Origin: Oleispira sp051275515
GTDB lineage: Bacteria; Pseudomonadota; Gammaproteobacteria; Pseudomonadales; Oceanobacteraceae
NCBI GenBank assembly: GCA_051275515.1
Contig: JBNMOT010000001.1
Location: forward strand, 33,160 to 97,159
DNA: 64,000 nt
Direction: 5' to 3'
Part shown: positions 43,809 to 52,348 of the stretch, in pieces
How the letters are laid out: each line of letters begins with the position of its first letter
Numbering within the stretch: the stretch's first letter is position 1
Translations under genes and position numbers: made by a program
Notes under the pieces: model-generated
Seen by the model: the letters and a program-made list of their open reading frames with translations, nothing else
What the model was told of the DNA's origin: nothing
The model's database searches: none

Positions 43809-44312
43809 ATGGCAGCAGATGTGAAAACAGCGCCCCTTATTATTGATTTAGAAGCTTCGGGGTTTGGCCGCGGTAGTTATCCTATTGAAGTCGGTTTTGC
43901 ACTAGAAAACCGAGAAATACATTCGTTTCTGATTAAACCAGAAGAAGATTGGACTCATTGGAGTGAAGAAGCCGAGCAACTGCACGGCATTACTCGCGAA
44001 CAATTGCATTGCGAAGGTATGTGTATTGAAGACATCGCGCTTAAGTTAAATGAAATGCTGCACGGTCAAACCCTGTATTCAGATGCTTGGAGTTTTGATA
44101 GCTCTTGGATAGGACGTTTATTCGACAGTGCGGGCATCGTTCAGCGTTTTCGAATAGAAACCATTAACAAACTTCTCAAACCTGAGCATGTTCAATTTTG
44201 GCACCCAACCAAAGAAGCCGTATTGAAAGAGCTTGGCCTTAACGCACATCGTGCCGCAATTGACGTGCAGGTATTACAAGAAACGTATTTGCGTATTGTC
44301 AATATGAGTTAG
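43809..44312 (+). CDS. DnaQ-like 3'-5' exonuclease family protein
   Basis: The 167-residue protein is a compact DEDD exonuclease fold: IIDLEASGFGRGSYPIEVGFAL (first Asp and Glu), LYSDAWSFDSSWIGRLF (second Asp), and AHRAAIDVQVLQETY (His and final Asp). The nearest function is an uncharacterised exonuclease-like protein; substrate is unknown. A terminator follows and the gene appears monocistronic. Confidence 0.85.
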   Translation: MAADVKTAPLIIDLEASGFGRGSYPIEVGFALENREIHSFLIKPEEDWTHWSEEAEQLHGITREQLHCEGMCIEDIALKLNEMLHGQTLYSDAWSFDSSWIGRLFDSAGIVQRFRIETINKLLKPEHVQFWHPTKEAVLKELGLNAHRAAIDVQVLQETYLRIVNMS

Positions 44313-44348
44313 TGGTGGCTATACACACTAAAAAGAATGTACCAATGA

Positions 44349-44381
44349 GCCTTAGCCATGAAAGTGACTAGGGTTTTTTTT
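44349..44381 (+). terminator. Rho-independent terminator after the exonuclease gene
   Basis: CCTTAG / CTAGGG pair (one G-T wobble) around a 12-nt loop, followed by eight T. It ends the upstream plus-strand gene before the glutaminase gene. Confidence 0.7.
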
Positions 44382-44510
44382 GAGATCCATTTACCTTGGG
44401 CTGATTGATTCAATAAAATATCACAATACTTGCTAACCGGTTAATCAGTCATGACAATAGGTTATGACCTTATCACCTTAAATATAATGCCCTAGATTAA
44501 CGAATATAGT

Positions 44511-45434
44511 ATGAATGATACCGATTACCACAAAATATTTCTTGAAATTACCGCTGAACTTGAAGAGATTGATGACATAGGAGAGGCTGCTCGTTACATT
44601 CCTGAATTGGGTAAAGTTGATCCTTCAAAACTGGGTATTCACCTCACCACCGTCGACAAACAAGAATATTCATTCAGTGATTCAAATGAGAAATTTTCAA
44701 TTCAAAGTATTGCAAAGGTATTATCACTGACCTTAGCGCTAAAAATCATGGGCAAAGATATATGGAGTCGAGTGGGTGTTGAGCCATCGGGTTCTGCGTT
44801 TAATTCCTTAGTGCAGTTAGAAAATGAAAAGGGTATTCCTCGCAATCCATTTATCAATGCCGGTGCAATTGTTATTTGTGATATTTTGGTTTCCTGTCTA
44901 AAGAACCCAAAAGTAGACTTGCTTGAATTCATTCGAGAAGCATCGGGTATCGAGAGTATCGACTATTGTACTGAAGTTGCAGAATCAGAAAAAAGGACAG
45001 GTTATAGGAACTATGCACTCGCATACTTTATGAAAAGCTTTGGCAATATACATAATGATGTAGAGTCTGTTTTAGATTTATACTTCCATTTGTGTTCAAT
45101 AGAAATGACGTGTAAAGAACTCGCACAAACTTTTTTGTTTCTTGCCTCTGGTGGTGTAAACCCAATAACCAGTCAGACTGTTATTAGTCAAGAGCGTTCA
45201 AAAAGAATAAATTCTGTCATGCAAATGTGTGGTTTTTATGATGAAGCGGGTGAGTTTGCTTTTAAAACCGGCTTGCCGGGTAAAAGTGGTGTGGGTGGCG
45301 GAATTATTGCTATTCACCCTGGGCAGTATTGTGTTGCGGTGTGGAGTCCTAAACTTAATGTTAATGGTAACTCTTACAAGGGTATGAGAGTGCTTGAAGC
45401 GCTTACCAGTAAAACTCAGTCTTCGATTTTTTGA
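44511..45434 (+). CDS. glsA: Glutaminase
   Basis: This enzyme hydrolyses glutamine to glutamate and ammonia. The 307-residue protein has the serine-dependent beta-lactamase-like fold with the catalytic SxxK in FSIQSIAKVL. Family features continue with EPSGSAFNSLVQLE, RNPFINAGAIVI and GLPGKSGVGGGIIAI. Length matches E. coli GlsA (308-310). It has its own intergenic region of about 130 bp after the terminator. Confidence 0.96.
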   Translation: MNDTDYHKIFLEITAELEEIDDIGEAARYIPELGKVDPSKLGIHLTTVDKQEYSFSDSNEKFSIQSIAKVLSLTLALKIMGKDIWSRVGVEPSGSAFNSLVQLENEKGIPRNPFINAGAIVICDILVSCLKNPKVDLLEFIREASGIESIDYCTEVAESEKRTGYRNYALAYFMKSFGNIHNDVESVLDLYFHLCSIEMTCKELAQTFLFLASGGVNPITSQTVISQERSKRINSVMQMCGFYDEAGEFAFKTGLPGKSGVGGGIIAIHPGQYCVAVWSPKLNVNGNSYKGMRVLEALTSKTQSSIF

Positions 45435-45812
45435 TTACGTTTTTAGCACGTAAGAAAGTCTATCGTTGTATTTATTATTACCTCCAGCATAGCCCTAAGA
45501 ATACTAGGTATTACTCTGGTTGCAGAAGACGAGGCAGCTAGGCTGCGGTACTTAAAAAAGCTGCAAGATGATTGGTTGGTGTGTTTGCGTAAAATACCGA
45601 TGAAGCCTAACGCATTGAACAGCGGATTAGAAAACGTGTAATCAACAGAATGTCTTGAGTATTTCAGTGCCCTGTACGAAAGTATTGGGATTTTCAGGAA
45701 AATAATGGATAGCCATGCAAAACACAAGTCTAAATGTATTGTTTATGTATTAATTTCAGGGCTAGGCATTATGCAGTATAATGTCTTGCGTAAATTAGGA
45801 GTGTTGAAGAAA
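45435..45812 (+). other. Gap between glutaminase and CPXCG genes
   Basis: No gene is supported here. One plus-strand frame is open from about 45450 to a TAA at 45639 and then continues in frame into the small zinc-protein gene, but nothing in its translation is recognisable. A TATAAT at 45777-45782 is a good -10 candidate for the gene beginning at 45813. Confidence 0.5.
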
Positions 45813-46010
45813 GTGAACGCGTTAACCGAAAAATCTATAGTGTGTCCTTACTGTGGAGAAATACTTGAAGTGTTAATTGATTTAACCGACGTGAATGAAC
45901 AATACATTGAAGATTGCCAAGTGTGTTGTAAGCCCATTAATTTTATAGTTTCTGAGGATAATAATGGTGAGGTTACGGTGAGTGTTTATAGTGACGATGA
46001 TACGTTTTAA
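45813..46010 (+). CDS. CPXCG motif-containing cysteine-rich protein
   Basis: The 65-residue zinc-ribbon-like protein has CPYCGEILEV and, 30 residues on, CQVCCKPI, then an acidic tail. This is the CPXCG family, about 60-70 residues, of unknown function. A longer frame starts at 45705, but I chose the GTG at 45813: the family begins right before the first Cys pair, and a TATAAT lies at 45777-45782, inside the longer frame. Start certainty is moderate. Confidence 0.82.
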   Translation: MNALTEKSIVCPYCGEILEVLIDLTDVNEQYIEDCQVCCKPINFIVSEDNNGEVTVSVYSDDDTF

Positions 46011-46414
46011 GAATTAAAATCATATTTTAATTTCATGTTATCGGTAGAGCTTATATTTTCTATTACGAATCAATTTACGCTTCCCAGTTTGACGGCATTG
46101 CTCAAACTTATCAGCTCAGTGTTGATGCTATGTAAGAGAGTGCATTAGCCTGTGATACATCTGTCGCGGACTAAAAGCTTAAGCCACTAAATGAAGCGCC
46201 GACTGCACATTCACTTAGAATAATTGTACTGACCGTGTCTCATGTCGAATCGTATTATGTGAATACTATTGCATGTGCACATATGAATGGATGCTAAGGT
46301 ATGGCGTGCCTAGATAAGATCAGCGACATGGGATAATATTATCTAAATTAGGGTTTAGTATGATCTCAAACAAGATTTATCTTTATTTTTTGTCTCTAAT
46401 ATATCGAGAATTTT
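46011..46414. other. Gap between CPXCG and psiE genes
   Basis: I see no gene, repeat or terminator in these 404 bp. Short protein-like stretches do not continue far, and there is no readable remnant of a known family. Confidence 0.5.
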
Positions 46415-46864
46415 ATGATACATGAAGAATTACCAGAAGATCACACTGATCCATTATTGAAGTTATTACATCGACTCATTCGACTTGCGATAAGAATACT
46501 GGCGGTATTAATGGTATTGGTTATTTTCTGGAGCATTGCCGATGTTGTCTATGTTTTATATAGCAGACTTATAACGCCGCCCTACTTGCTATTGGATGTT
46601 GAAGATATTCTGCAAACTTTTGGCGCTTTCATGCTTGTTTTGATAGCCGTTGAAATTTTTATCAATATTCGTTTATATCTTGGATCAAATATTATTCCGG
46701 TAGAATTAGTTATTGCCACAGCGCTCATGGCGGTAGCACGTAAAGTCATTGTATTGGATTTGAAACTTGTTTCTTCAGATCAAATTGTTGGACTGGCGTT
46801 GGTAACACTGGCACTTGGAATATCCTATTGGTTAGTAAAGCAAAATAATCTACCTAAACTTTAG
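46415..46864 (+). CDS. psiE: PsiE-family inner-membrane protein
   Basis: The 149-residue protein has four hydrophobic segments and family features: an N-terminal acidic part, LLHRLIRLAIRILAVLMVLVIFW, GAFMLVLIAVEIFINIRLYL with a conserved Glu, and VELVIATALMAVARKVIVLDLK. PsiE was found as a phosphate-starvation-inducible protein in E. coli, with unclear biochemical role. The next small gene lies 35 bp away and may be co-transcribed. Confidence 0.88.
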   Translation: MIHEELPEDHTDPLLKLLHRLIRLAIRILAVLMVLVIFWSIADVVYVLYSRLITPPYLLLDVEDILQTFGAFMLVLIAVEIFINIRLYLGSNIIPVELVIATALMAVARKVIVLDLKLVSSDQIVGLALVTLALGISYWLVKQNNLPKL

Positions 46865-46899
46865 ACCTCATCCGTATATAATTGATATAGGCACATAAA

Positions 46900-47136
46900 A
46901 TGAAAGATTCAAAAAGTACGATTGTCCCTTTAGAACCTGATACTCAAGTAGAGTTAGATAAAGTGTTAAAAGCAGGAGGTTCTGCTAAGGTCATGTTAAA
47001 AGGCAGCGATCAAGTATTTATAATGACAAAGTCAGAGAAGGGAGGTGATTATGAATTATCTAACGTTGCTTCAGCGTCGTCTAACGATAATATGCGAAAT
47101 GCGTTAGAAAAGATCAAAGCGAAGATGACGTTATAA
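46900..47136 (+). CDS. Small hypothetical protein
   Basis: I do not recognise this 78-residue protein. It is hydrophilic, has no signal peptide or membrane segment, and is rich in Lys, Ser and Asp. It follows psiE by 35 bp on the same strand. The initiation region lacks a strong Shine-Dalgarno. Confidence 0.55.
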   Translation: MKDSKSTIVPLEPDTQVELDKVLKAGGSAKVMLKGSDQVFIMTKSEKGGDYELSNVASASSNDNMRNALEKIKAKMTL

Positions 47137-47139
47137 ATA

Positions 47140-47175
47140 AAAAAACCGCTCAATACCTCATGGTATGAACGGTGC
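47140..47175 (-). terminator. Terminator for hldD
   Basis: On the minus strand a stem with arms ACCGTTCATACC and GGTATTGAGCGGT (some mismatches) precedes seven T. It lies about 55 bp past the hldD stop. Confidence 0.75.
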
Positions 47176-47231
47176 TTGTTGTATTTCTCTCGCGTTTATT
47201 TATGAGCCTCTAATTGAGCTCTTGTTAAACG

Positions 47232-48197
47232 TTATGTATTAAGAGAGTCCAAATACGCACGAGTCCCTTCTTCAACCGTAGCAAAAGGTTGGTCGTAACC
47301 CATTTCGCGCAGTTTAGAAATATCCGCTTCTGTGAAGCTCTGGTAAGCGCCCTTAAGATGCTCAGGGAACGGCATGTATTCTTTCGTTGCTTTCGTAACG
47401 TGAGTGCCTTTTTCGTCGTGCCAATCGATCACCGCATTCGCCACATCGTTAAAGCTCTGGCAGCGGCCAGTCCCTAAGTTAAAAATACCTGACTTGTCTG
47501 GGTTGTCTAAGAACCACAGATTAACCTTTACGACATCGCCTACGAACACAAAATCTCGACGCTGTTCACCATCGCCATAACCACCAGAACCACCAAATAA
47601 TTTAGCCACGCCATTTTCTTTAACTTGGTTATTGAAGTGGAATGCAACAGAAGACATGCTGCCTTTATGCTGCTCGCGTGGGCCGTAAACATTGAAGTAA
47701 CGGAAGCCAACAACCTGAGAGGTAAAGGTATGCTGAATCTCACGCACGTATTGGTCGAACTGCCATTTTGAATAACCATAAACGTTTAAGGGTTGTTCGT
47801 ACTCACGTTGTTCTTTAAAGACCGATCCAGCACCATAAACGGATGCGCTAGAGGCGAACAAGAAGGGAATCTCACGAATGATGCACGCGTGTAACAGGGT
47901 TTTAGAATATTCGTAGTTATTTTCCATCATAAATTTACCGTCCCACTCTGTCGTAGAGGAACACGCGCCTTCATGGAAAATTGCTTCGACGTTATTCAAA
48001 ATTGGATCGTCGATTTTTACCAGCTGCAAGAAATCATCTTTATCAAGATAATCTGCAATGTCGCAGTCGCTTAAGTTATAAAACTTTTTACCGTCGGTTA
48101 AATCATCTACTACGATAATGTCTTTACGACCTTGAGCATTCAAAGTCTTAACGATGTTGCTGCCAATGAAGCCAGCGCCGCCTGTTACGATAATCAT
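47232..48197 (-). CDS. hldD: ADP-glyceromanno-heptose 6-epimerase
   Basis: HldD makes ADP-L-glycero-D-manno-heptose for the LPS inner core. The 321-residue extended short-chain dehydrogenase starts with the NAD(P)-binding TGGAGFIGSNIVK and has the catalytic YGYSKWQFD (Tyr and Lys). FRYFNVYGPREQHKGSMSSVAFHF is a clear HldD stretch. It lies 18 bp downstream of hldE, so the two are co-transcribed. Confidence 0.97.
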   Translation of the reverse strand: MIIVTGGAGFIGSNIVKTLNAQGRKDIIVVDDLTDGKKFYNLSDCDIADYLDKDDFLQLVKIDDPILNNVEAIFHEGACSSTTEWDGKFMMENNYEYSKTLLHACIIREIPFLFASSASVYGAGSVFKEQREYEQPLNVYGYSKWQFDQYVREIQHTFTSQVVGFRYFNVYGPREQHKGSMSSVAFHFNNQVKENGVAKLFGGSGGYGDGEQRRDFVFVGDVVKVNLWFLDNPDKSGIFNLGTGRCQSFNDVANAVIDWHDEKGTHVTKATKEYMPFPEHLKGAYQSFTEADISKLREMGYDQPFATVEEGTRAYLDSLNT

Positions 48198-48215
48198 ATT
48201 AACTCATCCAGTTTT

Positions 48216-49646
48216 TTAAGCTTTTTCAGCTTGAATACGTCTAATAATGGCGCTGGTTGAGCAGTTGTCTTTAAAACTCAAAACAATCACTTCACCACCT
48301 GCGTCCATCACGGCTTCGCTGCCGGCAATGTCTTCGATTTTATAATCGCCACCTTTTACTAAAATACTTGGAAGCACTTTAGTAATTAAGCGCTCCGGCG
48401 TATCTTCATTAAAGGGTACAACCCAATCGACACTTTCTAATCCAGCCAATACCGCCATGCGGTGATCAAGTGGATTAATCGGGCGAGTAGGGCCTTTCAG
48501 GCGTGAGACCGATTCATCGCTATTGACCGCGACTAATAAGCGATGGCCTAAGGTCTTCGCTTCTTTTAAATATTGAATGTGGCCCGGATGAATAATATCG
48601 AAACAACCATTGGTCATCACTAGGCTTTCACCGCGTTCTTTGCATTCACGGACCAGCTGCATGAGTTCATCTTCGTCGAAGACGGCTGCGCCTCCGTGCT
48701 GCTCGCTGCGAATATCACTGCGAAGCTCATCACTGGTAACGGTAGCCGTGCCCAGTTTACCGACCACGATACCGGCGGCGATGTTAGCAAAGGCCGTGGC
48801 GTGTTCTAACGATTGTCCGGCCGCCAGCGCCGTCGCTAAAACAGAAATCACCGTATCGCCGGCACCGGTTACGTCATACACTTCGCGTGCACGCGTCGGT
48901 AAGGTTAGAGGCTCGACATCACGCTGAATTAAGGTCATGCCTTTTTCGCTACGTGTTATCAACAGTGCGGTAAGGTCGTGCTCTTCTAGCAGCGCTTTGC
49001 CCTTTGCAACTAAGGTTGCATCGTCTTTGCAATAACCGACAACCGCTTCGAACTCGGCTAGGTTAGGCGTAATTAATGTGGCACCTTTGTAAGGGGAAAA
49101 ATCGGTGCCTTTGGGATCAACTAAAACAGGCGTACCCGCTTTACGCGCGGCTTGAATTAAGCGCTGTGGGTCGATTAATGCACCCTTGTTATAGTCGGAT
49201 AAAATTACCGCGCCCGCTTCGGCGACTTGCTGATCAAACTGGGTATAAATCGGATTGAGGTCGACATCGTGAAAGGCTTCTTCAAAATCCAAGCGAATCA
49301 GTTGTTGGTTGCGACTCAAAATTCGCAGTTTGGTAATCGTTGGGCTTGTTTCGTGACGTAAAAACCCACACTCAACGCCTTTGTTTCTCAGCATATACTC
49401 AAGGTCGTCGGCGTTTTCATCATCACCCGTAATACCAAACAAGCGCGCTTTAGCACCCAATGTTGCAATATTTAAGGCAACGTTGCCGGCGCCGCCAGCG
49501 CGGTTTTCGATATCTTGTACTTTCACTACAGGCACGGGTGCTTCCGGGGATATACGCGATGTAGGCCCCTGCCAATAACGATCCAGCATGACATCGCCGA
49601 ATACTAATACCTGTGCTTGATGGAAGTTAGGAACTTGTAAATCCAT
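48216..49646 (-). CDS. hldE: Bifunctional heptose kinase/adenylyltransferase
   Basis: HldE does two LPS heptose steps: phosphorylation of heptose 7-phosphate by the N-terminal ribokinase-like domain (about 1-320, GDVMLDRYWQGPTSRISPEAPVPVV, DVTGAGDTVISVLA) and adenylylation by the C-terminal domain (TNGCFDIIHPGHIQYL with the HxGH motif). I chose the ATG with GGATCAAG before it; an in-frame ATG 15 bp upstream exists. It forms an operon with hldD and is divergent from waaA. Confidence 0.96.
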   Translation of the reverse strand: MDLQVPNFHQAQVLVFGDVMLDRYWQGPTSRISPEAPVPVVKVQDIENRAGGAGNVALNIATLGAKARLFGITGDDENADDLEYMLRNKGVECGFLRHETSPTITKLRILSRNQQLIRLDFEEAFHDVDLNPIYTQFDQQVAEAGAVILSDYNKGALIDPQRLIQAARKAGTPVLVDPKGTDFSPYKGATLITPNLAEFEAVVGYCKDDATLVAKGKALLEEHDLTALLITRSEKGMTLIQRDVEPLTLPTRAREVYDVTGAGDTVISVLATALAAGQSLEHATAFANIAAGIVVGKLGTATVTSDELRSDIRSEQHGGAAVFDEDELMQLVRECKERGESLVMTNGCFDIIHPGHIQYLKEAKTLGHRLLVAVNSDESVSRLKGPTRPINPLDHRMAVLAGLESVDWVVPFNEDTPERLITKVLPSILVKGGDYKIEDIAGSEAVMDAGGEVIVLSFKDNCSTSAIIRRIQAEKA

Positions 49647-49791
49647 CTTGATCCGCCACATAAATTAAAGAACACTCAGTCTAACAAAACTACGCAGCCG
49701 GAACTAGCAGGCAGGCTATATAAGCTTGGCGGCGGTTTTGTTAATATACAATGCTAATGTATAGCGGCGTTCAATAATCGGAGAACTGCGA

Positions 49792-51087
49792 GTGGCTCGT
49801 TTTTTTTACAACTTGGTTTTTACCTTAGCGATTCCTATTATTTTGCTTCGCATGTGGCTGCGCGGTGGATCCAACCCGGGTTACCGTCAGCGCTGGGCAG
49901 AGCGTTTCTCTTTCTTCACTTTCAATGGCCAAACGAACGGAATACTGATGCATTCGGTTTCGGTGGGTGAGACCCTTGCGGCTGAACCGTTAGTGCGCAG
50001 TCTGCAATCTGCCAACCCCGATTTAACACTGACTATTACCACCACAACGCCCACCGGATCTGATCAAGTTTTGCGCTTGTACGCGGATGACTTAGCGACG
50101 GGGCGCATTGTTCACCTCTATCTACCTTATGATTTGCCTTGGTTAATGAATCGTTTTATTAAGACGATTCAGCCTCGTATCTGCATCATCATGGAAACAG
50201 AGCTTTGGCCAAACATTATTCACAGCTGTAATAAGCAGCACGTACCGGTCATCTTGGCTAATGCTCGCCTTTCTGAAAAATCAGCCCGGGGTTATGCGAA
50301 GTTCCCAAAACTGACGCGTCCTATGTTGCAAGGGTTAGAGGTGGTTGCCGCACAGTATCACAATGATGCAGAGCGTTTTATTACGTTAGGCATTGATGAG
50401 AGCAAGGTCGATGTCACGGGCAGCATTAAATTTGATATCTGCGTGCCTGAGCAATCTTTAATTCAAGGTAATACGCTTAAAGTGCTGTGGGGAGTAGCAC
50501 GACCGGTATTAGTGTTGGCGAGCAGCCATGAAGGGGAGGACGATCTTATTTTGGCCAGTTATCAGCAGTTATTGGCTGATTTCCCTGATTTATTATTAAC
50601 GATAGTACCGCGTCACCCTGAGCGTTTTGATGAAGTCGCGGCGTTGATTTTAGATCGCGGTTTGCATCTGGTAAGGCGCAGTGAGTCATTTGAAGAAGGT
50701 AATGAGCAACCTAGCGCGATGACGCAGGTGTATTTGGCCGATACCATGGGTGAGATGCTGGTATTACTCGCCAGTGCTGATATTGCGATTATTGGTGGCA
50801 GTTTTATTGAGCATGGCGGCCACAACCCCTTAGAAGCGTGTGCATTATCCAAAGCAGTGGTGATGGGGCCAAGTGATTACAACTTTGCGGCTATCACTGA
50901 GCAGCTTATGAGTGAAGGCGCTATGCAACAAGCATCGTCTGCACAGCTGACTATCTGTTTACGACAGCTATTACAACGCCCAAAATTACGTGCAGACATG
51001 GGCGCCTGTGGCCAGCGCGTCGTGGCCGCTAACCAAGGCGCCGTTGCGCGCCTAACGGAGTTGGTGGCTGAGCAGCTGCATTGTTAA
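49792..51087 (+). CDS. waaA: 3-deoxy-D-manno-octulosonic acid transferase
   Basis: WaaA adds Kdo to lipid A at the inner membrane. The 431-residue GT-B glycosyltransferase has an N-terminal hydrophobic anchor, the conserved MHSVSVGETLAAEPLVRSL with the catalytic Glu, and IIGGSFIEHGGHNPLEACALS in the nucleotide-sugar site. GTG is used as start, with GGAG 8 bp upstream. Together with hldD/hldE it forms an inner-core LPS cluster. Confidence 0.96.
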   Translation: MARFFYNLVFTLAIPIILLRMWLRGGSNPGYRQRWAERFSFFTFNGQTNGILMHSVSVGETLAAEPLVRSLQSANPDLTLTITTTTPTGSDQVLRLYADDLATGRIVHLYLPYDLPWLMNRFIKTIQPRICIIMETELWPNIIHSCNKQHVPVILANARLSEKSARGYAKFPKLTRPMLQGLEVVAAQYHNDAERFITLGIDESKVDVTGSIKFDICVPEQSLIQGNTLKVLWGVARPVLVLASSHEGEDDLILASYQQLLADFPDLLLTIVPRHPERFDEVAALILDRGLHLVRRSESFEEGNEQPSAMTQVYLADTMGEMLVLLASADIAIIGGSFIEHGGHNPLEACALSKAVVMGPSDYNFAAITEQLMSEGAMQQASSAQLTICLRQLLQRPKLRADMGACGQRVVAANQGAVARLTELVAEQLHC

Positions 51088-51128
51088 CCCTTAGGCAATA
51101 ATCCCTTTTCATTTCGGCAATAGACTGC

Positions 51129-51168
51129 CCTTTAGTTTCAGCATACACTTGTATGCTGAAACTAAAGG
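51129..51168. promoter_or_regulatory. Operator-like 19-bp palindrome before the desaturase operon
   Basis: The arms CCTTTAGTTTCAGCATACA and TGTATGCTGAAACTAAAGG are perfect complements with only a 2-bp spacer. The right arm ends inside the Shine-Dalgarno GGAG of the reductase gene (start 51177). The core AGCATACA-N2-TGTATGCT resembles, as I recall them, the TetR-family FabR/DesT sites that control unsaturated fatty acid genes. As RNA the same element would hide the ribosome-binding site. No regulator gene is in the window. Confidence 0.7.
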
Positions 51169-51176
51169 AGTCCATC

Positions 51177-52328
51177 ATGAATTCATTAACCCTGCAAAGC
51201 TGGACGTGGTTTAGCCAAGCGTTAACTCAGCACAGCTCATTCTCTGGTTATTTCCACCCCTTAATACAGATGTTCGTGCCTCAATGGGCCACAGACGCCT
51301 ATCGTGCTCAAATCATAGAGATCCGCGATGAAATGGCCGACATGTATACCCTCGTGCTTAAACCTAAAACAGGGTTGATTGATCGTGCATGGCCTGAATT
51401 TCAAGCGGGCCAATATATTGAACTGATGGTTGAAAAAGACGGCAGTCGGACCTTGCGCTGCTTCAGTATTTCATCCTCCCCTGCTTATTATAAAAAAACA
51501 GGTTTAATTGAGTTGAGTATTCGTATTCAGCCGCAAGGACGTATCACCCCTTGGATTCGTCAACAGTTAGTCCCAGGCAGTCTGGTTAATATATCGCTTG
51601 CTCAGGGTGAATTTACGTTACCTAATTCAGTTGTGACTAAGCATCAAGGGTCTGAAAAGTACCTATTTATTGCCGGTGGCAGTGGCATCACGCCGTTTCG
51701 TTCTATGTTGCAACAGCAATCACTGCAGCAAAAGGCACTCAATAAGCAATCGATAGCACTTGATATTCACCTACTGTATTACTCGCGAAATGATCAGCAC
51801 ATCGTTTTTCAGCGTGAACTAGAGCAGCTGCAGAGAGAATATCCCAGTATCCAAATTACGTTTGTGAATGGCGAAAAAGAAGGGTTTATTTGTCGCGAAC
51901 ACTTACAAGGCTATTGCCCCGATTATGATTCACGCACGAGTTATATTTGTGGCCCTGCGCCTATGATTCAGCAAGCACGAAAAGTGCTAGCAGAACTGGA
52001 GGTTGCTGAAGAAAAAATAAATTTTGAATTCTTTGGTGCCGCACCGATTGAACTGAAAAATAACGAACACGCTGTTGTGCATTTTCAAGCCTCACAAAAA
52101 ACAGTGGTGAGTAAAAAAGACGAAATCAATACCTTGTTAGAGCAAGCAGAAGCGCACGGGTTAACCCCCACTTCGGGTTGTCGTATGGGTGTTTGCCATC
52201 AGTGTATTTGTAAAAAGAAAAGTGGCATCGTTTTTAATACTCGCACGCAAACATATTCAGATACCGGCAGTGAAGAAATTCAGCTGTGTATCTCCGTCGC
52301 CCAAGGCGATGTAGTACTTGATCTTTAA
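51177..52328 (+). CDS. Ferredoxin reductase with C-terminal 2Fe-2S domain
   Basis: The 383-residue protein has an FAD-binding domain (LRCFSISSSP), an NAD(P)H-binding domain (YLFIAGGSGITPFRSM, YICGPAPMIQQ) and a plant-type ferredoxin domain at the C-terminus (CRMGVCHQCICKK ... LCISVAQGD; Cys-x4-Cys-x2-Cys and a fourth Cys). It transfers electrons from NAD(P)H to the neighbouring desaturase. The ATG 51177 has GGAG at the right distance; an upstream in-frame start at 51153 would lie inside the palindrome. It is 20 bp before the desaturase gene. Confidence 0.93.
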   Translation: MNSLTLQSWTWFSQALTQHSSFSGYFHPLIQMFVPQWATDAYRAQIIEIRDEMADMYTLVLKPKTGLIDRAWPEFQAGQYIELMVEKDGSRTLRCFSISSSPAYYKKTGLIELSIRIQPQGRITPWIRQQLVPGSLVNISLAQGEFTLPNSVVTKHQGSEKYLFIAGGSGITPFRSMLQQQSLQQKALNKQSIALDIHLLYYSRNDQHIVFQRELEQLQREYPSIQITFVNGEKEGFICREHLQGYCPDYDSRTSYICGPAPMIQQARKVLAELEVAEEKINFEFFGAAPIELKNNEHAVVHFQASQKTVVSKKDEINTLLEQAEAHGLTPTSGCRMGVCHQCICKKKSGIVFNTRTQTYSDTGSEEIQLCISVAQGDVVLDL

Positions 52329-52348
52329 CCGACGATAAGGAAAAAAAT

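Noticed and set aside
45443..45727. 94-codon minus-strand frame between glutaminase and CPXCG genes
   Set aside because: No ribosome-binding site, no recognisable motif, and it overlaps the start area of the CPXCG gene.
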